A stretch of 64,000 bases of DNA, taken from assembly GCA_965199235.1 (NCBI GenBank), contig CBDAQU010000002.1, positions 1,302,001 to 1,366,000 of the forward strand. The letters run 5' to 3'. The stretch comes from BOG-908 sp965199235. GTDB taxonomy: Bacteria > Pseudomonadota > Alphaproteobacteria > Acetobacterales > Acetobacteraceae. Positions 18,742-27,836 of the stretch are shown here, in pieces (position 1 is the stretch's first letter; every line of letters starts with the position of its first letter). Both the position numbers and the translations under genes were made by a program. The notes beneath the pieces were generated by a model, which saw only the letters and a list, made by a program, of their open reading frames with translations, was not told the DNA's origin and did no database searches.

Positions 18742-19935
18742 TCAGGCAGCCTGAACCACTGGGTTCAGCGCTTCGCCAAGCAACTTGGCGACCCCATCCG
18801 CAAAGGCGGGGCCGTCTGCCAAAGGCGCGAACCGGGCGCACGCCAGCGACATGTCGTGCCATAGGGCCGCATCGTCGGCCAGCAAGCCCATGAAGCGGGC
18901 CAGGCCTTCGTCGTTGCCGGCCTCCACGATAAAGCCGTTAACGCCGGTGCGGACCAATGTGTCTCTGGCGCCCACGTTCTCCGTGCAGAGCACCGGTATG
19001 TTGAGCGACACCGCCTCGTTGACCACCAGGCCCCAGGGTTCCTGCAAACTCGGCAGAATGAGTGCCAAGGCCCGGGCGACGGTGCGTGACACGGCTGCTG
19101 CGTCGAGGAAGCCTGCAAACACCACACCTTCGGCAACGCCGCTCTGTTCGGCCAAGTCGCGCAGTGCCGCCTCGGTGGCGCCGCTGCCGCACAGCACCAA
19201 CTTGCGCGTGCTGTCTGGACGGACGGCACGGAACCTTGCGTAGGCTCTGATCGCGGTGGCGATGTCCTTCTTGGCCACGAAGCGCGCCACCAGGACAAAA
19301 TCGCGGTCGGCATGCGGCAGACCGCCTGGGGCCAAATCGGTTTCCGACTCAGCCCGCACCCGGTCGGCAGACACGGAGGAGTAGCCAGGCGCAAGCCAGC
19401 GCTCTGGCAAGCCGAGGAACCGGTAATAGGCGACATGGCGTTCGCCGCCGGCGATGCCGCCGGAGAACAGGCGGAACACCAGGGGCTTCAGAAACTCCTG
19501 CGCCACGTGGCGTGGCCGGTCGTCGAATTTCGCATCAAGCAAGGCGTATGTCGGCACTCCCCGCAGACGCAGCAGCACCAGCGCCGACAGGATCTCCTTC
19601 TGGTCCTGGTTGCACAGGAACACCGCGCGCGCCCGGTACTGGTTGATAACCGCAAGCGATCGGCGGAGCTTCTGGCGCCATGCAATGGTCTCGACCTGTA
19701 CACCGCTGAACAGGGTGTGGCGCTCGAACACGCTACTGCTTGGCGCGGGCTTCCACGCGTAGGTGCTGCTGCTCCCGCTCACCTCGATACCGACAATGAT
19801 GAACCGATCTCCAAACGCCCTCGCGACGGCCTCGATACGGTCGACGTGGTAGGGCGCGAACTGTTCCCAGACAAAAATCAGCGCCGGGCGCGCGCGACGA
19901 TCCGTGGCGTTGGCAACCAACTCAGGGCTCTTCAC
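18742..19935 (-). CDS. Glycosyltransferase, GT4 family
   Basis: GT-B glycosyltransferase of 397 residues. The C-terminal domain starts at DFVLVARFVAKKDIATAIRA and ends with LPSLQEPWGLVVNEAVSLNI then PVLCTENVGA, the EPWGLxxxEA variant of the donor-binding motif. The N-terminal domain begins LIFVWEQFAPYHVDRIEAVA, as in transferases that act on large acceptors. It overlaps the upstream GT4 gene by four bases, so the two form a coupled pair. Confidence 0.87.
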   Translation of the reverse strand: MKSPELVANATDRRARPALIFVWEQFAPYHVDRIEAVARAFGDRFIIVGIEVSGSSSTYAWKPAPSSSVFERHTLFSGVQVETIAWRQKLRRSLAVINQYRARAVFLCNQDQKEILSALVLLRLRGVPTYALLDAKFDDRPRHVAQEFLKPLVFRLFSGGIAGGERHVAYYRFLGLPERWLAPGYSSVSADRVRAESETDLAPGGLPHADRDFVLVARFVAKKDIATAIRAYARFRAVRPDSTRKLVLCGSGATEAALRDLAEQSGVAEGVVFAGFLDAAAVSRTVARALALILPSLQEPWGLVVNEAVSLNIPVLCTENVGARDTLVRTGVNGFIVEAGNDEGLARFMGLLADDAALWHDMSLACARFAPLADGPAFADGVAKLLGEALNPVVQAA

Positions 19936-21068
19936 GAAACTACCATGTCCAGCTGCGCAGCCCGTTCCGCACGTGAATCGTCGGCCGCCGTAAGCCGGTC
20001 TTGCACGAAGCTGCGTAGCCGTTGCCGAAACACATTATTGTCGAACTGCATGGCATGGGCGCGAATCGCGGCTGGGTCGTAGTCGTGCGGTTCAAACCGG
20101 GACAGGGCGTCGGCGAGGGATGACGCGGTCTGTTCATGGAAGAACACGCCGGTGACGCCGGATAAGACGGTATCGAGCGCGCCGCCCCGTCCGTAGGCAA
20201 TCACCGGGCGTCCCGAAGCCATCGCCTCCAGCGGAGTGACGCCGAAATCCTCCTCGGCCGGCAGGATGAACGCTCGGCAGCCGGCATAGAGCGGGCGCAT
20301 GCCCGCATCGTCGACACGGCCAACGAAGCGCACGGTTGGACCGGCAATAGCCCTCAGCGCCGCAGTTTCGCGCCCGTCGCCGGCAACCACCAGGTTGAGG
20401 CCGAGGCGAGTGCATGCTTCGACAGCTATGTCGGGCCGCTTCCAGCCGACCAGCCGCATGAGCATGAGGTAATAACCGCCCTCGCCGTTGCCACAATCGA
20501 ACCGGCTGACATCGACCGGTGGCGGGATGATGACGCTGGGCTTGCGGTAGAATTTGCGTATCCGGTCCTGCACGAGGCGGCTGGTAGCAATCCAAGCGTC
20601 GGGCCGCTCGGCCGCGGCAAGATCCCACTGCCGCAATTGGGTCAGCATCGTGGAGAGCAGCATCCGCGCCGGGCGCCCCAACCGCTCGCGTTCGGCGTAG
20701 CGGTGATAATCCCACAGGAACCGCCCAGGTGAGTGACAGTAGTTCACGTGCAGCGTGCCGGGATCGGTCAGCACGCCGTGGGCAAAACCAAACGAACTGC
20801 CGACCACAACATCGTAGCCGCGTAAATCCAGGCTTTCGATAGCGTTCGGGTAGAGCGGCAGCATGAGCCGATGCTTGGTCCGTGCAAACGGGACACGATC
20901 GAGCCAGGACGGACGTACATCCCAGGCGGCGTAGGATTTCGGCATGCGCGACGGGTCCCAAAGCGGCACGAACAGCGGTGCGTTCGGATAAACCGCCTTG
21001 ACCTGTTCGAGCACCCGCTCCGCGCCACCATACTGATTGAGAGCGTCGTGGACGAGGGCAACCTTCAT
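19932..21068 (-). CDS. Glycosyltransferase, GT4 family (WbaZ-like, possible mannosyltransferase)
   Basis: 378-residue GT-B enzyme that begins MKVALVHDALNQYGGAERVL, close to the WbaZ/mannosyltransferase branch. HSPGRFLWDYHRYAERERLG is also characteristic of that branch. The donor-binding region reads LPAEEDFGVTPLEAMASGRP, with the two glutamates in place. The stop overlaps the start of the next GT4 gene by four bases. Mannose specificity is an inference from family resemblance only. Confidence 0.87.
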   Translation of the reverse strand: MKVALVHDALNQYGGAERVLEQVKAVYPNAPLFVPLWDPSRMPKSYAAWDVRPSWLDRVPFARTKHRLMLPLYPNAIESLDLRGYDVVVGSSFGFAHGVLTDPGTLHVNYCHSPGRFLWDYHRYAERERLGRPARMLLSTMLTQLRQWDLAAAERPDAWIATSRLVQDRIRKFYRKPSVIIPPPVDVSRFDCGNGEGGYYLMLMRLVGWKRPDIAVEACTRLGLNLVVAGDGRETAALRAIAGPTVRFVGRVDDAGMRPLYAGCRAFILPAEEDFGVTPLEAMASGRPVIAYGRGGALDTVLSGVTGVFFHEQTASSLADALSRFEPHDYDPAAIRAHAMQFDNNVFRQRLRSFVQDRLTAADDSRAERAAQLDMVVS

Positions 21069-21283
21069 GCGCTGTGTTCCATGCGTGTAGTAGCATTACG
21101 CTGAACAAAGGCGCGATGTCATCGGCAAAGATGCCGCATCTGGACAATGCAGCACTTACCCAGCAAGGTCGGGCAGTCAGCAGGTATTCACGCTACAAGG
21201 GCGCCAAGGATTTCGTAGTCAAACCGAATATCGCTACGCTCATGATAGGACACGCGGATCAAACAGCTTGACGCATTTGTGTC

Positions 21284-21300
21284 GGCATTGTCACATTAAC
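21284..21300 (+). repeat. Terminal inverted repeat (right end) of IS6-type remnant
   Basis: GGCATTGTCACATTAAC, read from outside into the element. The same sequence with one change (GGCATTGTCACGTTAAC) occurs at 41003-41019, at the opposite end of a second copy of the element. IS6-family ends typically begin GGC-ATTGT or similar. Confidence 0.75.
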
Positions 21301-21998
21301 CGGTGGCGTTCAGATAGACGTTGAGCGCAGCGTTGCAGGAGCTGTCATCCCATACTGTAGGCGCACGTCTCCGGTGTCCATGCCTTGAAGGCTTTTGCAC
21401 GCAGGGCACTATAGCGCCTGGCCGTCATGCGGTGGAGTCGTGGGCGGAAAGGCCCAGAGATGAAGGCGTGAGCGGATAGAAAGTGCTGTGCCTGGCGCAT
21501 CGACTTGAACCGTTGCATCTACCGCTCTCGCCGTCGGGTCGGCAGGTGGGAGTTCTCCGCCCGATTGTCCAGGTAACGGCTCTCGCGGTGCTCGACAACC
21601 GGCAGCAGTTCGCGTCTGGCCACGCCATAGCTCTTCAGCTTGTCCGTGACGAGGACGCGCGCGCTATAGTGCAGACGCCTGAGGAGGCGCTTGAAGAAGC
21701 GCTTTGCCGCAGCACCGTCGCGGCGGCTCTGCACCGGGATATCGAGCACGACGCCGTTCTGATCTACGGCGCGCCAGAGATAGCGCACCTCACCCTGAAT
21801 GCGGATGAACACCTCGTCGAGGTTCCACTTGTCACCGGGCCGAGGGCGGCGGCGAAGACTGCCCGCGAGGGCGGAGCCAAACTTCAGGCACCACCGGCGG
21901 ATGCTCTCGTATGAGACGATGACGCAACATTCTCTGGCAGAGCGGCGAACGGAAAGCGTGACGGTCGCGCTGATAGGCCACCCTGGCTTCGGGGCCAA
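21284..21998 (-). mobile_element. IS6-family insertion sequence remnant with interrupted transposase
   Basis: Transposase of the IS6/IS26 group in decay. The frame from 21998 to 21519 contains VSYESIRRWCLKFGS, GDKWNLDEVFIRIQGEVRYL, VLVTDKLKSYGVARREL and NRAENSHLPTRRRER, covering most of the DDE core. An in-frame TAG at 21521-21519 interrupts the normal C terminus, which continues in the same frame as MQRFKSMRQAQHFLSAHAFI to about 21340. The N-terminal helix-turn-helix part is diverged and the left terminal repeat is not found, so the element cannot move by itself. Confidence 0.85.
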
Positions 21999-22039
21999 AG
22001 TTTGGTCGAAAGCGGCCGTTCAATCGACGTCGCTCCCCT

Positions 22040-24622
22040 TCAAGGAGCCAGCGGGTGAGAGACTCCCGATAAGATGTCGTGCAGCCAGGCAGAGTCCCGC
22101 ATGCCCATACTTTGAACGGCGCTTGCGCCGGGCGGGTCGCCCACGATGAACCCGCCATAGAACCCGGAATGGGCCGCAGTGCCGGTTATGCTCAGCGCGA
22201 ACGAGATATCGAGGGTGCCCGTCCCGGCGCTGGAGCCGAGGTTGTAGGCCATGTCGTTGAATGCCGCCTTCGCCTGTGTGGCGGACTCGCCGGAAAATGA
22301 GAGGGCGGTCTCGATCGTATTGTTCACGGTGACGGTCAAGCTTACGGAGGTTACGCCGTTTCCGGTGATGCGGCCTCCCTGCAGCCCGACGATTAGGTCG
22401 CCGCCCGGGGGCACCTTCGTTTGGTCGATGCCCAGGGTGAAGATGCTGGTGGAGGTCTGGGCCGAGTTCCCGCCGGTCGCATGGCCGCCGCCGAGCTCGC
22501 CCACCGCGTAGAACACCGGCTTGGCGCCGAACGCCGCCTTGATCGCCGAATTGGAGTTCAGCACGTCTTTGACCGCGCTCGACCCAGGGGAGGGTGCCAG
22601 GTCGGCATTGGCCACCGCCTGCGAACCGGTGATGAAGGCGAAGGCGGTGTTGCCGTATTGCAGGTTCGCTCCGGCAATAGCCGTCGTCGAGACGGTCGCG
22701 CCGGCCTGCGTCATTGCGGCCAGGATGGCGTCGGTCGGATGTCCTTGCGCGGAGGTCTCCGCTGTCGCATTCGCCGTCCCGCCCTGGCCATGGCCGGAGG
22801 CGGAAGCAGAGGCGCTGCCGCCTTTGGTCGACCCGCTGCCCCCTTCGGCCATCGCATACGCCGTGGCAGAGGCACCGGTCGCCTCGTCGACGGCACTGGC
22901 ATTGCCCCCCACGGCGACCGCGCCGGTGCCGCCGATGGCGAGCGCCTCGGTGTTGACCGTGAAGGCGCCGGTGATGATGTTTGACACGGTCGCGGATCCT
23001 GCTGTGCCGCTTCCGCCGTCGCCATGCCCGCCATTCCCGCCGGCCGAGACAACCTCCGAGATGACGAGCGTGCTCTGCGTCGCATTGGCCGTCATGTCGT
23101 CGAAGGTGAGGCTCGAGGTGGCGGAACCGCCATTGCCGCCGGCGCCGGTGTCGCTGTTGCCGCCATCGCCTGCATTGGCGGTTTGCTGGAGCGTGAGGTC
23201 CCCGCCGTTGCTGATGCCGGAGACGCCGTCCTCGACCGTCACCGACCCGCCCGCGCCGCCATCGGCGCCCGATTGGCCGCTGCCGCCCTCACCGGCCCTG
23301 AGGCTCAGCCTTGCCGATGCGGCATTGGTGCCGTCTGCAGTGGCGCTGCCGGATGCGGAGACGCCACTTCCGCCGGCGTGCCCGGCGCCCGAGCCCCCAC
23401 CGCCCGTGCCGCCGGTCGCATCGGCCGAGGCGGTGGCCGACCCGTTCTTCGTGGCGCCGGTGGCGTCTGCAGAGGCGCTCGCCTTGGCGGCAATCCCACC
23501 ATTACCGGCGCCGGTGTAGACCGAGCCGCCATCGCCTCCCCTAGACACCGCATTGGCGTTGACGCTCGCGCCGACGAAGCTGCCGATGACAGATGCCAAC
23601 GATGTGGCGGTGCCGCCATGTCCGGAACTGATCCCGTAGCCACTATAGCCGCCGAACGCCTGGACGAACTGGCTGATAGCCGCGCTTGTGGAATCAATGG
23701 TGGTCAGTTTGGCCGTGGCATTACCGCCGGCGCCGCTGGTGGCCGTTGAGCTGTCGCCACCGGTGCCGCCATAAGCGTATTCGATCAGGGTCAACTGCCC
23801 GCCCTGCGTCGATCCAATGGCGGCGTTGATCAGCGTGCTCGACCCGCCGCTGCCGCCGATGCCCCAAGCCCCGTTCTGCAGATCGCCGCCGCCCTCGCCG
23901 CCGAATTGCTGGGCGTCCGCGGTGGCTTGCGTCACACCCACGGCGTGCGCCTTGGTGCCCGTTGCGATCCCGCCTGCGCCGCTCATCGTGCCGCCGCCGC
24001 CCGCCCCGCCGGCGCCGCCGGTAGATTTCGCATCGGCCTCCGCCGACTGTCCCGTCGCGGTGGATCTGGTCGATGTGACGGCGGCCCCGGCGACACCCGC
24101 CGGCCCGGCCGACACGGGCTCGCCGAAGCCAGGGCCGCCGACGTCGCCTGCATGGCCGCCCTGGGCAACCGCCATCGCGACCGCGCTGCCCTGGTGGTTG
24201 ACGGCCGTGGCGCTCGCACGAGCGATGCCTCCGGCTGCCCCTGCGCCGCCAGCGTCGCCGGAACCGCCCGCGCCACCGAAGCCGCCCTGGCTGTTTGCCA
24301 TGGCGTAGATAAAGCCGCTGACCGATTTTGCGTTCTTTACGGTGGCAGACGCGGACCCTGCCGCAGCACCGTTGCCGCCCGGTTGCTGGCCAATCTGCGG
24401 CTCGAGCGGGTTGCCATCCTGGTAGATGTTGCCGCCTTGCCCGCCCAGGCCCCCGTTGCCGCCCGTGACGGTCAGCGTGTTGCCGGCCAAATCGGGCGCG
24501 GTCAGGGCAACGGTTTCCGACTGGCCCGTGGTGCCGTTGCCGCCCGGCACGCCGTTGCCGTTTGGATTCCCACCATTCGCCCCGGCTACACCAGCCGCAC
24601 CGGTAATGCTACTCGTCGTCAT
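22040..24622 (-). CDS. Glycine/alanine/serine-rich repetitive protein (PGRS-like), probably surface or secreted
   Basis: 860-residue protein made almost entirely of Gly, Ala, Ser, Thr, Asn and Asp, with GGxGG turns between short strands. Modules of about 55-100 residues recur, such as GGQLTLIEYAYGGTGGDSS and GGDLTLQQTANAGDGGNSDT, which looks like a repetitive beta-helix. The last roughly 230 residues are less repetitive and include a beta-rich domain (GNGVTSVSLTVTVNNTIETA). No classical signal peptide, autotransporter barrel, RTX nonapeptide or sorting signal is visible. ATG at 24622 has AGGA eight bases upstream and is preferred over the start at 24700. It follows the small secreted protein and the winged-helix/TPR regulator on the same strand. 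Function unknown. Confidence 0.75.
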   Translation of the reverse strand: MTTSSITGAAGVAGANGGNPNGNGVPGGNGTTGQSETVALTAPDLAGNTLTVTGGNGGLGGQGGNIYQDGNPLEPQIGQQPGGNGAAAGSASATVKNAKSVSGFIYAMANSQGGFGGAGGSGDAGGAGAAGGIARASATAVNHQGSAVAMAVAQGGHAGDVGGPGFGEPVSAGPAGVAGAAVTSTRSTATGQSAEADAKSTGGAGGAGGGGTMSGAGGIATGTKAHAVGVTQATADAQQFGGEGGGDLQNGAWGIGGSGGSSTLINAAIGSTQGGQLTLIEYAYGGTGGDSSTATSGAGGNATAKLTTIDSTSAAISQFVQAFGGYSGYGISSGHGGTATSLASVIGSFVGASVNANAVSRGGDGGSVYTGAGNGGIAAKASASADATGATKNGSATASADATGGTGGGGSGAGHAGGSGVSASGSATADGTNAASARLSLRAGEGGSGQSGADGGAGGSVTVEDGVSGISNGGDLTLQQTANAGDGGNSDTGAGGNGGSATSSLTFDDMTANATQSTLVISEVVSAGGNGGHGDGGSGTAGSATVSNIITGAFTVNTEALAIGGTGAVAVGGNASAVDEATGASATAYAMAEGGSGSTKGGSASASASGHGQGGTANATAETSAQGHPTDAILAAMTQAGATVSTTAIAGANLQYGNTAFAFITGSQAVANADLAPSPGSSAVKDVLNSNSAIKAAFGAKPVFYAVGELGGGHATGGNSAQTSTSIFTLGIDQTKVPPGGDLIVGLQGGRITGNGVTSVSLTVTVNNTIETALSFSGESATQAKAAFNDMAYNLGSSAGTGTLDISFALSITGTAAHSGFYGGFIVGDPPGASAVQSMGMRDSAWLHDILSGVSHPLAP

Positions 24623-24723
24623 CGTTGATCCTACAGCTGTACTGCGAGTGATGAGTTCTACTTGCCCAAAGACATGGCGCAGCTCTGGTCCCGTCGTCAA
24701 CTTCTATAGCGAGGGAAGTTATA

Positions 24724-25218
24724 CTACGACGACAACCTGGACGCGGTAGCCGTCGCCCAACCGCCGCCCGATTGTGCGCCCGTCATGTCGCGGAACTGGA
24801 TGGTGGCCTTGCTGGTCCAATTATTTCCGGACAGCATTATCGATTGAGTGATCTGTTGCGATCCCGCCGAGATAGGGTGGGGGCCGGAGGAGGCGAACAA
24901 TATCAGCGCATACGTGGTCAGTCGGTATGTTCCAGCACCGGTCTTGGACCACACACCGAATGCGGTGCTACGCTGGCCTGGCGCGAGTGCCGGATTGTTG
25001 GTCGCCTCGCTTTCGGTGAAATCGCCGGCGAAGGACAGCAGCGACGTGAAGGCCGGCGCCAGTGCCGCCCCGCTGCTGCAATCGACAAGAGTGACCGCCA
25101 CTTTCCAGACGCCGCGCATGCTTTCCGGCGCGGCAGACGCAGGCGTGGCGAACACGCTGACGGCAAGCAGGCCCGCTGCGAGCGAGACAACGGCGATAGC
25201 ATTGACGATTTTCGGCAT
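24724..25218 (-). CDS. Small secreted protein, unknown function
   Basis: 164-residue protein. An N-terminal signal peptide (PKIVNAIAVVSLAAGLLAVS, then VFATPASA) has a likely cleavage site after ASA. The mature part is beta-rich, with GVWKVAVTLVDCSSG at its start and a single cysteine. ATG at 25218 has GAGGATC upstream and fits the signal peptide; the frame is open to 25458 but that leader is arginine-rich and unlikely. It resembles small exported proteins found beside winged-helix/TPR regulators, but I do not recognise a named family. It lies 52 bases after the regulator gene and about 100 bases before the glycine-rich gene. Confidence 0.7.
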   Translation of the reverse strand: MPKIVNAIAVVSLAAGLLAVSVFATPASAAPESMRGVWKVAVTLVDCSSGAALAPAFTSLLSFAGDFTESEATNNPALAPGQRSTAFGVWSKTGAGTYRLTTYALILFASSGPHPISAGSQQITQSIMLSGNNWTSKATIQFRDMTGAQSGGGWATATASRLSS

Positions 25219-25270
25219 GGTCGGGATCCTCGAGTTTCGGCGCCGCAGGATGCGCTCCGAATGGCGGGAC

Positions 25271-27094
25271 CTAGCCGTGCTTTGCCAGGCAGCTCCATGG
25301 AGGGGAGCTGAAGACGGTCTGAAGGGCGTGTGAAGCGGCTTGCGGCCCTTGCGCCGGCGAGGGGCTGCCGGTGAAAGCGCAGCGGTCGATAAGGGATCGG
25401 AATGACGGCAGCCCACGCCAGAGGGTCCATTTCGGATCGCATGGCAGGAAACACACATTCACGTCGCGCACTTGAAGAGCCTGCTCGAGAGCTGCAAGCG
25501 ACGCCACGCCATCACCCAGGCCGGCGTGGATGAGGGCCGAGGCATAGGGCGGCACAAAGCGCGTCCGCGCCATTTCGGCGAAAGTTGCGAGTTGTGTGAG
25601 GGCAGCCTCGCGCTTTCCGAGGCGCGCGCGGATGTAGGCAGCCAGCATCGCCGGCTTGGTGCTGTTGCCGCAAATGCGCTCGGCGACCGAGAGTGCCTCC
25701 AAAGCCGCCTCCGGTTCGCCGCATTGCTCCATCGCCTGCGCAAGCTGGAAGTGGCCGATCCAGAAAGCAGGGTCCACGACGATTGCATCGCGGGCGAAGG
25801 AGGCTGCCTCGGCGGGCGAACCGGCATGCAGAGCGACCACGGCAGACAAGGCGTGATGCATGGCGAAAAGCGGGTCGCGTTCGATCGCGAGGCGGATGGC
25901 GCGCTTGGCCTCGTCATGCAGGCCCAGATGCGAACCGGCGATGCCGATCATCCGGTGTGCGAAGGCATAGTTCGGGTCGAGCCTTGCCGCGCGTCGGAAG
26001 TCGTCGATGGCATCCTGCCAGCACCAGTCCAGCCAGAAGCGCACGAAGCCGAGCGACGCTGCTGCTTCCGCCGAGTTGGGACCGGTCCGCACAGCGTTCG
26101 ACGCCGCCCGCCTAGCCTTCTGCCAAATACTAGCGGCTGGCGCATCGGCGTTGACGGGACTAGAGCTGTAGGTGTCGGCCAGGCCGGACCAGGCCAGTGC
26201 GTAGTCCGGATCGGCCGACGTGGCTCGCGTAAAGTAGCCGATCGCTTCGGTGTTCATCGCGGACTGGTTGCGGTTCCAGCAGTGGCGGCCGCGCAGATAC
26301 AGTTCGTACGCCGCCTCCTGCTGCGTGTGGCGTGGCTGGGCGTGGCTACGGCTTTGTGGTGCAGAGCAGCCGCGCACGGCGTTCGAGACAGTGCGGCCGA
26401 CCGCCTGCTGGAACGCCAGTTTCTGGTCCAGCGTGCTGTCGAGGCTTTCGGACCAGAGCTGCCGTCCGCTTGCGGCTTCGACCAGCCGTGTGGTCACGCG
26501 CAAGATGCTGCCCTCTACGCGGATGCTGCCCTCAAGCAGTTGGTCTGCGCCGAGCAGACGGCCGATGTTGGCGGCGTCTGCATGCGGCAGGCGAAATCGA
26601 GCGACCGAGCGACGACCGATCACGTGGATCGCATCTGGTGCGACCCCGCCTAGGATGGCAATCAGCTCCTCGGTAAAGCCGTCGGCCAGGTAGTCATGCT
26701 CGCTCGATCCGGTCAGGTTGTCGAACGGCAGGACTGCGATCGTCACCGGCGTGCAGGACAAGGCGGCGTCGACCGGCGGAACCGCCCGGACCCGGGCGAC
26801 GAACCGGTATCCGCGGCCCTGCACGGTTTGCACGTAGAGCGGGTTATCGGCATTGTCGCCGAGAGCGGTGCGGATTTTCCGGATTGCGGTGTTGATGCCC
26901 ATATCGGCATCCACCGCGCTGCCAGCGCCCCAAACTCGATGCGCCAGCTCACGACGGTCAACAAGCTCTGTAGCCCGGCTGACGAGAAGGCAAAGAAGTT
27001 CCGTCGGCCGCCGTTCCAGGAGGACCGGTCGGCCAGCGAAGGTCAGCTCGCAGCCACCAAGGTCGAGCTGGAAATTGTCGAACACAACGCGCAT
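25271..27094 (-). CDS. Winged-helix (OmpR/CadC-type) regulator with TPR repeats
   Basis: 607-residue one-component regulator. Residues 1-100 are an OmpR/PhoB-type winged helix (FDNFQLDLGGCELTFAGRPV, RKIRTALGDNADNPLYVQTV, GRGYRFVARV). Residues 115-250 are the adenylate-cyclase-associated TolB-like domain (IAVLPFDNLTGSSEHDYLAD, GFTEELI). The rest is TPR repeats, with DPDYALAWSGLADTY and DPNYAFAHRMIGIAGSHLG as clear units. No membrane segment separates the halves, so it differs from true CadC. ATG at 27094 places the winged helix at the N terminus; its ribosome site is weak. It probably controls the two genes that follow it on the same strand. Confidence 0.85.
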   Translation of the reverse strand: MRVVFDNFQLDLGGCELTFAGRPVLLERRPTELLCLLVSRATELVDRRELAHRVWGAGSAVDADMGINTAIRKIRTALGDNADNPLYVQTVQGRGYRFVARVRAVPPVDAALSCTPVTIAVLPFDNLTGSSEHDYLADGFTEELIAILGGVAPDAIHVIGRRSVARFRLPHADAANIGRLLGADQLLEGSIRVEGSILRVTTRLVEAASGRQLWSESLDSTLDQKLAFQQAVGRTVSNAVRGCSAPQSRSHAQPRHTQQEAAYELYLRGRHCWNRNQSAMNTEAIGYFTRATSADPDYALAWSGLADTYSSSPVNADAPAASIWQKARRAASNAVRTGPNSAEAAASLGFVRFWLDWCWQDAIDDFRRAARLDPNYAFAHRMIGIAGSHLGLHDEAKRAIRLAIERDPLFAMHHALSAVVALHAGSPAEAASFARDAIVVDPAFWIGHFQLAQAMEQCGEPEAALEALSVAERICGNSTKPAMLAAYIRARLGKREAALTQLATFAEMARTRFVPPYASALIHAGLGDGVASLAALEQALQVRDVNVCFLPCDPKWTLWRGLPSFRSLIDRCAFTGSPSPAQGPQAASHALQTVFSSPPWSCLAKHG

Positions 27095-27242
27095 CGGGAA
27101 TTGTTTTACCACGTTTTGCGGCTGTACGTAGCCTCGGGCTATGATTAGGCACGACGTTGTCCTTGGCTTTATCCGGTGCCAGAGCGATAGCGTCTCACGC
27201 GGGTCGCGCAGTCCCGGCCATTCGGGACTTGCCCTGGTAGCA

Positions 27243-27260
27243 GCGCCCGATCGTCGGGCG
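27243..27260 (+). promoter_or_regulatory. RNA hairpin upstream of dead DUF3489-like copy
   Basis: GCGCCCG and CGGGCG separated by ATCGT can form a six-base-pair stem, ending about ten bases before a CCAGGAG ribosome site and the ATG at 27279. The same hairpin, with the same upstream flank, precedes the intact copy at 36716. The first pairing partner present there is diverged here. Confidence 0.5.
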
Positions 27261-27278
27261 TTCGGCCAGGAGCAAACA

Positions 27279-27405
27279 ATGACCCTCTCCGACACACGAT
27301 CGTCCATCCTACAGTAAGCCGCGCAGCACCCTGACGGGCTTGTTATGTCGCCCACTCACCTTCCGCCAAGACTGAGGGCATCTATCTGCGTGGATGCACA
27401 GCACG
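27279..27405 (+). pseudogene. DUF3489-like gene remnant
   Basis: Decayed copy of the gene at 36716. Translation from ATG 27279 gives TLSDTRSSILQ, a TAA at codon 13, then AAQHPDGLVMSPTHLPPRLR in the same frame, matching the intact protein's N terminus residue for residue in most places. Similarity fades after about 27400. The flanking leader is also conserved, so the unit was duplicated or inserted together with its upstream region. Confidence 0.75.
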
Positions 27406-27810
27406 GTGGCGCGGGTGATTGGGCGAGCACAGGCGGACGTTGAAGGGGTTTGATGGCCAGGGAGCCGAACGGGCAGCCTCGCCTGCAGCGACGTTTGCCG
27501 GCCCCTCGAGCTTTTCCGAACCGACTCCGCATGCTCCAGCACCACTACTGGGTTGAGCTGTCTCGAGGGACATTACAGAGTCGGCGCAAAAGCGTCGATG
27601 GCGAATCAACATCGTTGCTCGAAATTTGCAGCAGTGATGCAAAATGGTGTGAGAACGCCCAGGACAGGACGATCCCCGCAACAACTGCCAGCAGAAAGGC
27701 ACGGTTGGCGAGGAACGCGCACCGTACGATAAACCGCGTTGTTCGTACCAACTGGTAGCAACGGCCTGATCTTCCCAATCACACAGACAACAGCACCATG
27801 AACACTTGAA
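27406..27810. other. Gap with no supported gene
   Basis: About 400 bases. A minus-strand frame at 27545-27778 contains a hydrophobic segment (FLLAVVAGIVLSWAF), but has only a TTG start and no ribosome site, so it is not called. The right end probably contains the promoter of the TetR gene. Confidence 0.35.
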
Positions 27811-27830
27811 ATGGAAACGAACGCTTCCAT
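27811..27830. promoter_or_regulatory. Probable TetR-family operator palindrome
   Basis: ATGGAAACGAACGCTTCCAT is an inverted repeat of the form ATGGAA-nCGnnCGn-TTCCAT, with ten of ten outer and inner paired positions matching apart from the degenerate ones. It ends six bases before the start of the TetR gene. TetR proteins commonly bind such 16-20 base palindromes to repress their own operon, so autoregulation of the three-gene operon is likely. Confidence 0.7.
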
Positions 27831-27836
27831 ATACCG

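Noticed and set aside
23000..24600. Repeats in the glycine-rich gene considered as a CRISPR array
   Set aside because: Repeat units vary, are in frame and have no constant-length spacers; they encode GGxGG protein repeats.
22421..24628. Several plus-strand proline/arginine-rich frames opposite the glycine-rich gene
   Set aside because: They are the complement of GGC/GCC-rich codons. The minus frame has ordered repeat modules and a beta-rich end.
27545..27778. Minus-strand 77-codon frame with a hydrophobic segment
   Set aside because: TTG start, no ribosome site, and overlap with the decayed region; not enough to call a gene.
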